Below are positions 26,599 to 36,146 of a stretch of 49,765 nt of DNA, in pieces. The notes beneath the pieces were generated by a model. That model worked only from the letters and a program-made list of their open reading frames with translations. It ran no database searches and was not told where the DNA came from. The DNA is from Halodurantibacterium flavum. Lineage in GTDB: Bacteria > Pseudomonadota > Alphaproteobacteria > Rhodobacterales > Rhodobacteraceae. The position numbers and the translations under genes were made by a program. The DNA lies in the NCBI RefSeq assembly GCF_042681825.1, contig NZ_JBHUGH010000035.1, positions 1 through 49,765 on the forward strand. Direction: 5' to 3'. Each line of letters opens with the position of its first letter. The first letter of the stretch is position 1.

Positions 26599-27732
26599 TC
26601 AGTTCCTATAAGGTTCGAGTACGAGATCGCGGGTAACGATGACCCTGACCGGGTAGCCCGGCCGGATCGTCAGGGTCGGCGCGACCTGCAACTGGCGCTG
26701 GACGATCTGTTGCCCGGCCTGATTGATGGTATCCTGCGCTCCGTCGCGGATGGCGCGGATCAGACGATCCTCGTCGTCGGTCGCCAGTTCCGTGCCGATG
26801 CCGAGCAGCGTGGACAGCCCCGCCGCTTTCATCAGATCCCACCAGTGGTAATCAACGCCATCTTCCAGCCCGGCATAGCCGGAAGCGTCCGCACCGGGCT
26901 GGCGCTCCAGCACGATGGAGCGGCCGTTGGGCAGGATCAGGCGGTTCCAGACCAGCAGCACGCGGCGCTGACCGAATTGCACACCGGCGTCATACTGACC
27001 GATGATGCGCGTTCCCTGCGGGATCAGCAGCAGACTGCCGGTCGGGCTGTCATAGACATTTTCCGTGACCTGCGCGGTGATCTGGCCGGGAAGGTCCGAG
27101 CGGATGCCGGTAATCATCGCCGCCGGGATTACGGCCCCTGCCTGAAGGATGTAGGGCGAGGCTGGCGCCATGATCCGATCCATGGCAACGGTCTGGCGAT
27201 CCACCGGCCCATTCAGAAATGCCGTGTGGCGGTCCTGTGTTGCGGGCTGGCCACCAAGGTCAAGGCCAGCAAGGCCCGGCATATTGGAGCCAGGCGTCGT
27301 CGCTGATCTCTGCCCCGACTGGAAGAACACGGTGCTAAGACGTGCGGCTTCTTCCTCGGCAAGACGTCGCTCCTCGGCAGGATCACGGGTTGGTGTTACC
27401 ATAGTGGGCGGCGTAACGGGTTGCCCCCTGTTCTGGGCATCCAGGATCGGGCCACCGAGATCGCCCGGCAATGCCGGCCCCAGGACCGGCCCGGTATAAT
27501 CCTTCGGCAGACCTGCCAGTCCATCTGCCGTGGCGCGGTTCTCGGTCGAATAGAGTTCTTCACCGTTTCCGCTCATATCGCGCGTCTGGAGCGCATAGAT
27601 CAGCGCCCCGCCGATGCCGAGGAGCGCGACGGCGCCAACACCGGCCAGCATTTTGCGCGACAGGCGCGTGACGCGCGGCGACTCGGCACGCAGACGCATC
27701 GGCGTTGGATTGGTGGTAGCCTCTTCGCTCAT
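26599..27732 (-). CDS. trbI: Conjugal transfer protein TrbI (VirB10-like)
   Basis: This 377-residue protein has a single inner-membrane helix near residues 28-50 (MLAGVGAVALLGIGGALIYAL), a proline-rich periplasmic linker and a C-terminal VirB10 beta-barrel domain (VIPAAMITGIRSDLPGQITA; GTRIIGQYDAGVQFGQRR). TrbI spans inner and outer membranes in the type IV secretion channel. Start overlaps the trbG stop by four bases. Confidence 0.95.
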   Translation of the reverse strand: MSEEATTNPTPMRLRAESPRVTRLSRKMLAGVGAVALLGIGGALIYALQTRDMSGNGEELYSTENRATADGLAGLPKDYTGPVLGPALPGDLGGPILDAQNRGQPVTPPTMVTPTRDPAEERRLAEEEAARLSTVFFQSGQRSATTPGSNMPGLAGLDLGGQPATQDRHTAFLNGPVDRQTVAMDRIMAPASPYILQAGAVIPAAMITGIRSDLPGQITAQVTENVYDSPTGSLLLIPQGTRIIGQYDAGVQFGQRRVLLVWNRLILPNGRSIVLERQPGADASGYAGLEDGVDYHWWDLMKAAGLSTLLGIGTELATDDEDRLIRAIRDGAQDTINQAGQQIVQRQLQVAPTLTIRPGYPVRVIVTRDLVLEPYRN

Positions 27733-28742
27733 GACGGTTGCTCCCTGGTTTTGGCGGGCTGGGCAGCTTGCCTTTGCTCGATGCGAACGATCCTGACCAT
27801 CTGCTGCTGCTTGCCGCTACCAAGACGCAACTCAGCCGCTCCGAACAGCCGATCAACGATCAAGATGTTCTGGTGAACGCGGGAATTGACGATCTGGGTC
27901 TCGCCCTCGGAACCGATGACGAAAATCGGTGGCATCTCTCCCTGCACGATGCCGCGCGGGAAAACGACATAGACACGGCGGCCATCATCGAAGACGGAAA
28001 TCGGCCGCCATGGCGGCGTATCTCCGGTCAGGCCGTAACGATAGTTGCGTGCCGCCTCGATCGGGATGATGGGTGCTGCGGGAACGGTCTGGCGCTGACC
28101 GGCAGGCAGCGCCGGATAAGACCAGGATACGGACGGCATATAGAGCGCCTCGCGGGCGCGCAGCTCGATCATATAGGTGCGCCGATCAGTCGTCACCACG
28201 AGATTGGTTGAGATGTCGGATCGGGATGGTTTGACGAGAATATGGACCCGGCGCGACGTACCGCTCCCGCTCTCGGTATCGCCAATGATCCAGCGGGCGG
28301 TGTCTCCTGCCGCGATCGGTCCCGCGCCGGTCAGGCTTTCGCCCGGCTCCAGCGCAATATTGGTGATCTGGCCCGGTGCGGCATAGACCTGATAGAGCGC
28401 GCCTTCCGACCAGGGATAGATCTGGATGGCGTTATAGTAACCCTCGCGGCGCGGCTCGACGCGGGCGGCGGCATTGGCGTTCTCAACCCGGCCTGCCGGT
28501 GTTCCGGCAGCGGTTCCGCCGCGTGCGACCGCCCAGGCCGGCGGCGTGTGAAGCGGCCGAGGCCGGTCATCGGTGACAGCGGTCGGCACGACGGGCAACG
28601 CTGGCACATCGGCATCATAGCTGAACTGCGGCGTCTTGTTGGTGGCGCAGCCTGCCAGCATGGTGACCGAAAGCAACAAAGCTGCAAAGGCGGGTTTACG
28701 GAAAACCGGCAAGGCGGAATTGCGGGAAGACGCGATGGTCAT
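27729..28742 (-). CDS. trbG: Conjugal transfer protein TrbG (VirB9-like)
   Basis: The ATG at 28742 overlaps the trbF stop (ATGA), which decides it over an upstream ATG. The 337-residue product has a lipoprotein signal ending LAGC with C32. The C-terminal VirB9 domain shows WMYGLTG-like NYRYGLTGDTPPWRP and ENFRV-type VFDDGRRVYVVFP. It forms the outer-membrane core with TrbI and the lipoprotein function; no separate VirB7 gene is seen. Confidence 0.94.
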   Translation of the reverse strand: MTIASSRNSALPVFRKPAFAALLLSVTMLAGCATNKTPQFSYDADVPALPVVPTAVTDDRPRPLHTPPAWAVARGGTAAGTPAGRVENANAAARVEPRREGYYNAIQIYPWSEGALYQVYAAPGQITNIALEPGESLTGAGPIAAGDTARWIIGDTESGSGTSRRVHILVKPSRSDISTNLVVTTDRRTYMIELRAREALYMPSVSWSYPALPAGQRQTVPAAPIIPIEAARNYRYGLTGDTPPWRPISVFDDGRRVYVVFPRGIVQGEMPPIFVIGSEGETQIVNSRVHQNILIVDRLFGAAELRLGSGKQQQMVRIVRIEQRQAAQPAKTREQPS

Positions 28743-29428
28743 TGGCTCATCTCCCGCGACCATGAAATTGCATTGACGTAGATGCCGAGCGGATTGGCGC
28801 GCAGACGCTCGGCATCGCGCGGCGTCTGGATCACGATGGTCAGGATCGCGGTCCAGCGCTCGGTCGTGGAAAGCTGCCCGTTCTCATAGTGACGCTCGGT
28901 CCAGGCGACGCGGAAGCTGTCGTTCGAGGCGCGTATGACGCTGGAAACCTCGACTGCGATCTGCTGGCGGCCGACACGGGTGAACGGATCATTGGCGCGG
29001 GCATAGTCGTTGAGCGCGGCCGCTCCCCTATCCGTGGTGAACTCATAGGCGCGCAGCCAGTTCTGGCGCACGATGATGGCATCCGCCGGGATCGAGCGCG
29101 TCTGCTCGATGAAACGGCCAAGATGGAAGGCGATCTGCGGATCGGTCGGACGGTAATCGGCGGTGGCTGCGGCGACGGTCTGGGCTTGGCCGAGATTATC
29201 GACCTGCACCACCCAGGGCACGACGGTCCCTCGCGCCGATTGCAGAACGAGCGCGGCAGCGAAGCCCGCCGAGAGGATCAGCGAGCCGAAGGCCATATAG
29301 CGCCAGTTCTTGGCCTGCACGCGAGCCGAGCCGATGCGCTCGTCCCAGACTTGTGCGGCTTTCTGGTAAGGCGTCTCGGGTTCGGGCGATTTGCCGTAAT
29401 GGGTCGCTGGACGTCTGAAGATGTTCAT
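28739..29428 (-). CDS. trbF: Conjugal transfer protein TrbF (VirB8-like)
   Basis: This 229-residue protein has a cytoplasmic N-terminus, one membrane helix at about residues 45-66 (MAFGSLILSAGFAAALVL) and a periplasmic NTF2-like VirB8 domain ending with ANPLGIYVNAISWSRE. VirB8 proteins are assembly hubs of the type IV channel. Four-base overlaps join it to trbL and trbG. Confidence 0.94.
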   Translation of the reverse strand: MNIFRRPATHYGKSPEPETPYQKAAQVWDERIGSARVQAKNWRYMAFGSLILSAGFAAALVLQSARGTVVPWVVQVDNLGQAQTVAAATADYRPTDPQIAFHLGRFIEQTRSIPADAIIVRQNWLRAYEFTTDRGAAALNDYARANDPFTRVGRQQIAVEVSSVIRASNDSFRVAWTERHYENGQLSTTERWTAILTIVIQTPRDAERLRANPLGIYVNAISWSREMSQ

Positions 29429-30789
29429 GAGCGGTCACTTTCGGAGATGTTGACGGAAGAGCCGCCGCCGTGGCTGTCACCGGAGCGGACGGCATGGGCG
29501 GCCATGGTCGTGCCGTGATTGAGAGCCTGGCGGCGGTGCATCTGCTGCGCCCATGCAGGCGGGCCGCCCGCCGGTGCCGAGGCGGGTGCGGTAGCGCCGG
29601 CCACGCTCGCACCGCCGATTGTTCCCTGCGAGGACGATCCACCGGTGACGCCGAGCCCGGCGCGCGCGCCATCGGAGAAGCTGGATTTGACGCTTTCCGC
29701 TGCTTTCGAGGCCGTCCGTTTCAGGGGCGATGCGGCGGCTGAGCCTGCCGCGCGGGCAACACCGCCGAGGCCGGAGGCAACACCGGCAGCGCCTGACTGA
29801 CCGAGCGATCCGACACTATAGGCGGCGCTCGCAGCACCTGCGGCAGCAGCACCGCCACGGACGGCAGCAACTCCACCCGACAGCGCCGCAGCTCCTCCCT
29901 TTGCGGCCATGCCTGCGGCAGCGCCGCCGGCGAGCATCATGCCGCCTGCGGCAAGGCCAGTTCCAACGGCGGCACCTGCACCAAGCTGCGGACCGCCGGA
30001 AACAAGACCGGAGGCGATGCCGGGTCCGAAAATGCCGAGGCCGAGAAGCGACAGCGCGGCCAGCACGATCGCCATGGCGTCGTCGATGGTCGGCGTTGCG
30101 CCACCAAAACCTGCGGTGAACTGGGAAAACAGCGACGAGCCGATGCCGATGATAACGGCCAGCACGAGAACCTTGATGCCGGAAGAGACGACGTTGCCGA
30201 GCACGCGCTCGGCCATGAAGGCGGTCTTGCCGAATAGGCCAAAGGGAATGAGGACAAAGCCCGCCAGCGTAGTCAGCTTGAACTCGATCAGCGTGACGAA
30301 GAGCTGCACGGCGAGAATGAAGAAGGCCAGCAGCACCAGCGCCCAGGCGAACATCAGACAGGCGATCTGGATGAAGTTCTCGAAGAACGACCAATAACCC
30401 ATCATGTCCGAGATGGATTCGAGCAGCGGGCGACCGGCATCGAGGCCGGTCTGCGCCACCTTGCCGGGCCGAAGCAGATCGGCGGCAGAAAAGCCTGTGC
30501 CCGAACCTTTCAGGCCAAGACCTGCGAAGCTGTCGAAGATGATCTGGGCGAGATTGTTCCAGTTGCCGATCAGGTATGCGAAGACACCGACGAAGAGCGT
30601 CTTCTTGACGAGGCGTGCGATGATGTCGTCATCCGCACCCCAGGACCAGAACAATGCCGCCAGCGTTACGTCGATGACGATCAGCGTGGTGGCAATGAAG
30701 GCGACCTCGCCACCGAGCAGGCCGAAGCCGCTGTCGATATAGCTGGTGAAAACACCCAGAAAGTTGTCGATGACGCCGGTGCCGCCCAT
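29425..30789 (-). CDS. trbL: Conjugal transfer protein TrbL (VirB6-like)
   Basis: This 454-residue polytopic membrane protein has at least five hydrophobic segments between residues 30 and 260. A long Gly/Ala-rich tail follows (AAGGMMLAGGAAAGMAAKGG and onward), ending with a polar segment. This matches TrbL/VirB6, which lines the DNA path across the inner membrane. It lies three bases after trbK and overlaps trbF. Confidence 0.93.
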   Translation of the reverse strand: MGGTGVIDNFLGVFTSYIDSGFGLLGGEVAFIATTLIVIDVTLAALFWSWGADDDIIARLVKKTLFVGVFAYLIGNWNNLAQIIFDSFAGLGLKGSGTGFSAADLLRPGKVAQTGLDAGRPLLESISDMMGYWSFFENFIQIACLMFAWALVLLAFFILAVQLFVTLIEFKLTTLAGFVLIPFGLFGKTAFMAERVLGNVVSSGIKVLVLAVIIGIGSSLFSQFTAGFGGATPTIDDAMAIVLAALSLLGLGIFGPGIASGLVSGGPQLGAGAAVGTGLAAGGMMLAGGAAAGMAAKGGAAALSGGVAAVRGGAAAAGAASAAYSVGSLGQSGAAGVASGLGGVARAAGSAAASPLKRTASKAAESVKSSFSDGARAGLGVTGGSSSQGTIGGASVAGATAPASAPAGGPPAWAQQMHRRQALNHGTTMAAHAVRSGDSHGGGSSVNISESDRS

Positions 30790-30792
30790 GGT

Positions 30793-31080
30793 TCACTGTC
30801 CCCCGTTCTGATGCGGAGCGGCGGGCACCGGCGTCCGGCCGAGGAACCGGTCGCGGTTCTCGGCCCAGGTGGCGAGGCAGCCGGGATCGTTCACGGCGGC
30901 CTCGCCTAACTGCTGGCAGTGGCGCAGGCTCTGGCGCAGCGGATCGGCAGGCGCCTGAAGCGCCGGCGCCGCACGGGGCTGTGCTGGTTCGTCCTCGCGT
31001 GTCATTTCGATCACCGTCGCGGTGATGGCGATGGCCACGAAAATGATCGCGCCCAGTCGTGCCAGCATCTTGCCGTCCAT
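30793..31080 (-). CDS. trbK: TrbK-alt putative entry-exclusion protein
   Basis: This 95-residue protein has one N-terminal membrane helix (LARLGAIIFVAIAITATVI) and a C-terminal motif with two cysteines (HCQQLGEAAVNDPGCLATW). This is the TrbK-alt family found between trbJ and trbL in alphaproteobacterial elements. It probably lowers redundant DNA entry from identical donors; the function is assigned from position and family. Confidence 0.85.
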   Translation of the reverse strand: MDGKMLARLGAIIFVAIAITATVIEMTREDEPAQPRAAPALQAPADPLRQSLRHCQQLGEAAVNDPGCLATWAENRDRFLGRTPVPAAPHQNGGQ

Positions 31081-31100
31081 GTCGCGCCCCTCCTGTCCGG

Positions 31101-31883
31101 TCAGTTGTTGCCGTTGCCGAACATCCGGGCATTGCCGGGCTGGTAGCCCGATCCGGGCGTCAGGAAGCGCTCGCGCTGGACACGGCCCTGTTCGGCGGCG
31201 ATGGCACGCTCGGCCTCGATCAGCGCTTCCGAGCGGCCATTGGCCGACATCAGCGCGATCAGGTCGGAAAGCTGTTGCGACTGGAGGGCGAGAAGCTGAT
31301 TGCCCGCCTGCGTGGCCTGCAAGGCGCCCGTCGCGTTCTGGCTCTGGCCGACCAAGGCGGACATCTCGGCGCGGTTGGTATCGATATTGCCGACAACACC
31401 GGCCTGTACACGCATGGCATCCTGCAAACCGCCAACTGTGTTCTGCCAGCGCGAACGGGCATCGGCGACAAGCTGGGTGTCGGTGGCAGAGAGCGAGACA
31501 TTGCCGTATTTCTGTTGGAACATCTGATCGACGTTCTGCACGTCGAAGGCGATGTTCTGAGCCTGGGCCAGAAGCTGCTGGGTGCGCTGGACGTTCTGCT
31601 GCAAGGTCTGGAGCGAGGAATATGGCAGGCTGGTCAGGTTACGCGCCTGATTGATGAGCATCTGCGCTTCGTTCTGAAGCGAGGTGATCTGGTTGTTGAT
31701 CTGCTCCAGCGTGCGCGCGGCCGTGAGCAGGTTCTGCGCATAGTTGGTCGGGTCATAGACGATGCGACCAAAGCCAAAAGCGTGAGCCGGGCTTGTCAGC
31801 ATTGGTGACAATGCAACCGGCATGGCGAGGGTTAACGCCAGCATGGACGCACTGGCAAAACGGGCAATAGGGATACGGATCAT
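31101..31883 (-). CDS. trbJ: Conjugal transfer protein TrbJ (VirB5-like)
   Basis: The ATG at 31883 (GAGGAGA upstream) gives 260 residues with a clear signal peptide ending AHAFGFG. The mature protein is long-helical and Gln/Asn-rich with the TrbJ signature VYDPTNYAQNLLTAARTLEQ. TrbJ is the minor pilus-tip component in mating contact. The frame opens further upstream but that part lacks a signal peptide and is not chosen. Confidence 0.92.
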   Translation of the reverse strand: MIRIPIARFASASMLALTLAMPVALSPMLTSPAHAFGFGRIVYDPTNYAQNLLTAARTLEQINNQITSLQNEAQMLINQARNLTSLPYSSLQTLQQNVQRTQQLLAQAQNIAFDVQNVDQMFQQKYGNVSLSATDTQLVADARSRWQNTVGGLQDAMRVQAGVVGNIDTNRAEMSALVGQSQNATGALQATQAGNQLLALQSQQLSDLIALMSANGRSEALIEAERAIAAEQGRVQRERFLTPGSGYQPGNARMFGNGNN

Positions 31884-31948
31884 GGCAAGGTCTCCTCTTT
31901 GTGGATGTCGTCGGGGTGGATTGGATCTGGCCTGACCGGCTGGGCGGG

Positions 31949-34387
31949 CTAGGGCTGTTCGGCAAGATTGGTGAGATCGGGGATCAGCTCGGCCGCCCAT
32001 TCGACGCCGCGATCGCGCAGCCAGGCGGCGAGGAAGCCGTCCTGCCCATGCTCGGCGACGAGATCGGCGATCCGGGTCTGATCGGTTTTGGATGATGCGG
32101 CGCAGAGCGCGAGGCTGACTTCGGACAGGCCCAACTCGAACAGGCGATTGCCGCGGCGCGACTGGCAGTAATAATCCCGCTTGGGCGTAGCCCGTGCGAG
32201 GATCTCGATCTGCCGATCATTGAGACCGAAGCGCCGATAGATCGCAGTGATCTGCGGCTCGATCGCGCGTTCGTTCGGCAGGAGCAGTCGTGTCGGGCAG
32301 CTTTCGATGATGGCAGGCGCGATATTGCTGCCGTCGATGTCCGAGAGTGACTGCGTGGCGAAGATGACGCTGGCGTTTTTTTTGCGGAGCGTCTTCAGCC
32401 ATTCGCGCAGCTGGTTGGCGAACCCCTCGTCATCCAGCGCCAGCCAGCCCTCGTCGATGATGAGCAGCGTCGGCCGACCGTCGAGCCGGTCGCCGATCCG
32501 ATGAAACAGATAGGCCAGCACAGCCGGCGCAGCGCCAGTTCCGACAAGTCCCTCGATCTCGAAGGCTTGCACATCGGCGTGGCCGAGATGTTCAACCTCG
32601 GCATCGAGCAACCGGCCATAGGCACCGCCGATGCAATAGGGTCGCAGCGCCTGCTTCAGGTCATTGGATTGCAACAGGACCGCAAGACCGGTGATGGTGC
32701 GCTCGCCGACGGGTGCGGATGCCAGCGATGTCAGAGCCGTCCAGATATGCTCCTTCACCTCCGGCGTGATGGTCATGCCTTCACGCATCAGGATGGCGGC
32801 AGTCCAGTCAGCGGCCCATGACCGCTCATAAGCGTCATCAATCCGCGCGAGCGGTTGCAGGGAAACGGAAACCTCCGATCCCTCGGTCAACCCGCCGCCG
32901 AGGTCATGCCAATCGCCGCCCATGGCGAGCGCGGATGCCCGGATCGAGCCGCCGAAATCGAAGGCGAATATCTGGCTGCTGTCATAGCGGCGGAATTGCA
33001 GCGCCATCAGCGCCAGCAGCACGGACTTGCCTGCGCCGGTGGGGCCGACGACGAGGGTATGGCCCACGTCACCGACATGAAGGGAAAGCCGGAACGGCGT
33101 CGAACCTTCGGTCTTGCCGTACAGCAAGGGGGGCGCTCCGAGATGTTCGTTCCGTTCCGGCCCCGCCCACACGGCCGAAAGCGGGATCATGTGGGCAAGG
33201 TTGAGCGTCGAGACCGGCGGCTGCCGGACATTGGCATAGGCATGTCCGGGGATCGAGCCGAGCCAGGCATCGACGGCATTGACGGTTTCCGGCATGGCAG
33301 TGAAATCGCGGCCCTGAATGATCTTTTCGACCAGTCGCAGCTTCTCGTCGGCGATGCGCGGATCGGCATCCCAGACGGTGACGGTCGCCGTGACATAGGC
33401 CATGCCTGCCATGTCGGCCCCAAGTTCCTGCAAGGCCATGTCGGCATCGAGCGCCTTGTTCGACGCATCGGTGTCCACGAGCGCAGATTGCTCGTTGGTC
33501 ATCACCTCTTTCAGGATCGCGGCGATGCTCTTGCGCTTGGCGAACCATTGCCGCCTGATCCTGGTCAGCAACTTCGTTGCGTCGGTCTTGTCCATCAGGA
33601 TCGCGCGGGTGGACCAGCGATAGGGAAAAGCCAGCCGGTTCATCTCGTCGAGCAGGCCGGGCGTCGTCGCAGTCGGAAAGCCTGTGATGGTCAGGATGCG
33701 CAGATGCGACAAGCCCAGGCGTGGCTCCAGCCCGCCGGTCAGCGGCTGATCGGCCAGCAGCGCGTCGATGTGCATCGGCACCTCGGGCACGCGGACGCGA
33801 TGGCGGTTCGTGGAAATCGTGGAATGGAGATAGGTCAGCGTGCCCGCGTCATCGATCCAGTGGCATTCGGGCATGAAGCCGTCGAGCAGCGCCAGCACGC
33901 GGTCGGTGCGGTCGATGAAGCCGCGCATCAGCTCCCATGGATTGACGCCGGATTGCTCACGGCCCTCGTAGAGCCAGGTCTCGGCGCGAGCCGCATCTTC
34001 GGCGGGTGGCAGCCAGAGGAAGGTCAGGAAGTAGCCTGACACGAAATGCGTGCCGGCTTCCTCGAAGGCAGCTTTGCGCTCGGCATCGACCAGAGCGGAG
34101 GCCGGATCAGGAAATTGGCTGCCGGGATAGGTCGCGGCTTCGCTTCGTTGTGCCTCAACAAAGATCGACCAGCCGGAGCCGAGGCGGCGCACAGCGTTGT
34201 TGATACGCCCGGCGACCGCGACCAGTTCGGCGGCAACAGCGGAATCCAGATCCGGCCCGCGAAACTTCGCAGTCCTCTGGAAACTGCCGTCCTTGTTCAG
34301 TACGACGCCCGAGCCAACCAGCGCGGCCCAGGGCAAGAAATCCGCGAGGCGGGTGGCGGTACGGCGATATTCGGTGAGGTTCATCAT
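31949..34387 (-). CDS. trbE: Conjugal transfer ATPase TrbE (VirB4-like)
   Basis: The start MMNLTEYRR at 34387 lies 10 bases after trbD; a 63-codon upstream extension overlaps trbD and is rejected. The 812-residue product has the N-terminal CagE/TrbE domain and a C-terminal P-loop ATPase with Walker A GPTGAGKSVLL and Walker B LLIIDEGWLALDDEG. It powers pilus assembly and DNA transfer from the cytoplasmic face. Confidence 0.96.
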   Translation of the reverse strand: MMNLTEYRRTATRLADFLPWAALVGSGVVLNKDGSFQRTAKFRGPDLDSAVAAELVAVAGRINNAVRRLGSGWSIFVEAQRSEAATYPGSQFPDPASALVDAERKAAFEEAGTHFVSGYFLTFLWLPPAEDAARAETWLYEGREQSGVNPWELMRGFIDRTDRVLALLDGFMPECHWIDDAGTLTYLHSTISTNRHRVRVPEVPMHIDALLADQPLTGGLEPRLGLSHLRILTITGFPTATTPGLLDEMNRLAFPYRWSTRAILMDKTDATKLLTRIRRQWFAKRKSIAAILKEVMTNEQSALVDTDASNKALDADMALQELGADMAGMAYVTATVTVWDADPRIADEKLRLVEKIIQGRDFTAMPETVNAVDAWLGSIPGHAYANVRQPPVSTLNLAHMIPLSAVWAGPERNEHLGAPPLLYGKTEGSTPFRLSLHVGDVGHTLVVGPTGAGKSVLLALMALQFRRYDSSQIFAFDFGGSIRASALAMGGDWHDLGGGLTEGSEVSVSLQPLARIDDAYERSWAADWTAAILMREGMTITPEVKEHIWTALTSLASAPVGERTITGLAVLLQSNDLKQALRPYCIGGAYGRLLDAEVEHLGHADVQAFEIEGLVGTGAAPAVLAYLFHRIGDRLDGRPTLLIIDEGWLALDDEGFANQLREWLKTLRKKNASVIFATQSLSDIDGSNIAPAIIESCPTRLLLPNERAIEPQITAIYRRFGLNDRQIEILARATPKRDYYCQSRRGNRLFELGLSEVSLALCAASSKTDQTRIADLVAEHGQDGFLAAWLRDRGVEWAAELIPDLTNLAEQP

Positions 34388-34397
34388 GGCCGCGCCC

Positions 34398-34679
34398 TCA
34401 CACCGACAGATGACCGGGGATGCGCAGATGCCTACGCCCGACCTCGACGAAGAGCGGATCGCGTTTGGCAGCCCATACCGCGAGGAAATGACCGACTGCC
34501 CAGATGGCGATGCCAACCAGCCAGAGACGGAGGCCGAGGCCGACGGCGCCGGCCAGCGTGCCGTTGACGATGGCAATCGAACGCGGTGCGCCGCCGAGCA
34601 GGATATGCTCGGTCAGCGCCCGGTGAACCGGGATGGAGAAGCCCGGCACCGCATCGAGCTGTTCGAGGCCGCCCGCCAT
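34398..34679 (-). CDS. trbD: Conjugal transfer protein TrbD (VirB3-like)
   Basis: This 93-residue protein has the VirB3 profile: IPVHRALTEHILLGGAPR before a long hydrophobic hairpin (LAGAVGLGLRLWLVGIAIWA). It is an inner-membrane partner of TrbE. It shares one base with the trbC stop and precedes trbE by 10 bases. Confidence 0.92.
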   Translation of the reverse strand: MAGGLEQLDAVPGFSIPVHRALTEHILLGGAPRSIAIVNGTLAGAVGLGLRLWLVGIAIWAVGHFLAVWAAKRDPLFVEVGRRHLRIPGHLSV

Positions 34680-35011
34680 CAGATGAGCGCCCCGCCGCCG
34701 AACGAGAAGAACGACAGGAAGAAGCTCGACGCGGCGAAGGCGATGGACAGGCCGAAGACGATCTGGATCAGGCGGCGGAAACCGCCAGATGTGTCACCGA
34801 AGGCCAGCGCCAGGCCGGTGGCGATGATGACGATCACCGCGATGATCTTGGCGACCGGCCCCTCGATCGACTGCAGGATGCTCTGAAGCGGTGCCTCCCA
34901 GGGCATGGAAGAGCCGGATGCGTGTGCGGCGGGCGCCAGCATCAGGCTGATGGAAACAGTGGCAGCGGCGGTTGCCATGATGCGGCAGCCGCGCGAAATC
35001 GTGCGGATCAT
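34679..35011 (-). CDS. trbC: Conjugal pilin TrbC (VirB2-like)
   Basis: This 110-residue prepilin has a signal peptide with cleavage probably after AHA near residue 31 and two hydrophobic segments in the mature part (IIAVIVIIATGLALAFG and IQIVFGLSIAFAASSFFLSF). That is the VirB2 pilin layout. The S26 peptidase TraF encoded at 44567 would process it. It overlaps trbB by four bases. Confidence 0.92.
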   Translation of the reverse strand: MIRTISRGCRIMATAAATVSISLMLAPAAHASGSSMPWEAPLQSILQSIEGPVAKIIAVIVIIATGLALAFGDTSGGFRRLIQIVFGLSIAFAASSFFLSFFSFGGGALI

Positions 35012-36015
35012 GAAGGGTTTCCTTTCGGGGTGGTGGCCAAAGTAATGGGATGCGTGATGGCGTAGTCACCGTCCGGACCCAGCCCATCGACGCGGGCGAG
35101 TTCGACCAGGCGGCGGGACGATCCACGTCCGGCAAGAACGGCGACAAGGTCGATGGTTTCGGCGATCAGGGCGCGCGGGACGGTGATGACGGCTTCCTGG
35201 ATGAGCTGTTCGAGGCGTCGCAGCGCGCCAATACCGGAACCGGCATGGATGGTGCCGATCCCGCCCGGATGGCCTGTGCCCCATGCTTTAAGGAGATCGA
35301 GGGCTTCGGAGCCGCGCACCTCCCCGACCGGGATGCGATCAGGACGCAGGCGCAGCGAGGAGCGCACCAGATCGGAGAGCGTCGCCACGCCATCCTTGGT
35401 GCGCATGGCGACGAGATTAGGCGCGGCGCATTGCAGTTCGCGCGTGTCTTCAATGATCACGACGCGATCCGAAGTCTTGGCGACTTCTGCCAGCAGCGCG
35501 TTGGTCAGCGTGGTTTTTCCGGTCGAGGTGCCGCCCGCGACAAGGATATTGGCGCGCGTGGCGACGTTCAGGCGCAACACCTCGGCCTGAGCGCTGGTCA
35601 TAATTCCGGCGCTTACATAGTCGTCGAGCGTAAACACCGCGACGGCGGGCTTGCGGATGGCAAAGGTCGGCGCCGTGACAACAGGCGGCAGCAACCCTTC
35701 GAAGCGCTCTCCGGTCTCAGGCAGTTCGGCCGATACACGCGGACTTCGGGTATGAACTTCGACGCCAACATGATGGGCGACCAACCGGACGATCCGCTCG
35801 CCATCAGCCGCAGACAGCCTCTCTCCCGTATCGGCCAGACCTTCGGAGAGCCGATCCACCCAGATGCGGCCATCGGGATTCAGCATCACCTCGACCACAG
35901 CCGGATCTTCCAGAAGCCGGGCAATCGATGCCCCGAGTGCGGTGCGCAGCATCCGCGCACCACGCGCAATCGTCTCGGGTTTCTGATGTGATGTGGTCAT
36001 AGCGGCCCCGTTCAT
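35008..36015 (-). CDS. trbB: Conjugal transfer ATPase TrbB (VirB11-like)
   Basis: This 335-residue hexameric secretion ATPase has Walker A AGGTSTGKTTLTNAL, an Asp box VVIIEDTRELQ, Walker B region IPVGEVRGSEALDLL and the His box GHPGGIGTIHAGS. ATG 36015 and ATG 36000 are both possible starts. It is first in the trb operon, after a 130-bp gap with a promoter-like region. Confidence 0.95.
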   Translation of the reverse strand: MNGAAMTTSHQKPETIARGARMLRTALGASIARLLEDPAVVEVMLNPDGRIWVDRLSEGLADTGERLSAADGERIVRLVAHHVGVEVHTRSPRVSAELPETGERFEGLLPPVVTAPTFAIRKPAVAVFTLDDYVSAGIMTSAQAEVLRLNVATRANILVAGGTSTGKTTLTNALLAEVAKTSDRVVIIEDTRELQCAAPNLVAMRTKDGVATLSDLVRSSLRLRPDRIPVGEVRGSEALDLLKAWGTGHPGGIGTIHAGSGIGALRRLEQLIQEAVITVPRALIAETIDLVAVLAGRGSSRRLVELARVDGLGPDGDYAITHPITLATTPKGNPS

Positions 36016-36035
36016 GGCGGGACGCGCAAAAGACG

Positions 36036-36084
36036 GACCCCGGATTGGGGTCGATTAAAAGAACCTGATTTAGGGCCGTTTCAA
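36036..36084 (-). promoter_or_regulatory. Candidate promoter and palindrome before trbB
   Basis: On the minus strand TTGAAA (36084-36079) and TTTAAT (36059-36054) are 19 bp apart. Immediately downstream is a hairpin or operator, GACCCC-AATCC-GGGGTC (36052-36036), at the expected transcription start. It could be a repressor site, or a weak terminator since CGTCTTTT follows. The CopG-like protein encoded next door is a candidate ligand. Confidence 0.35.
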
Positions 36085-36146
36085 CAGATGTTTATGCGCG
36101 TGCGGGCATCGGCGGCGCAGGGCGGTAAATCGGATAGATCGAATTT

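Noticed and set aside
31884..32000. N-terminal extension of trbJ
   Set aside because: The extension lacks a signal peptide while the internal ATG at 31883 gives a clear one and a ribosome binding site.
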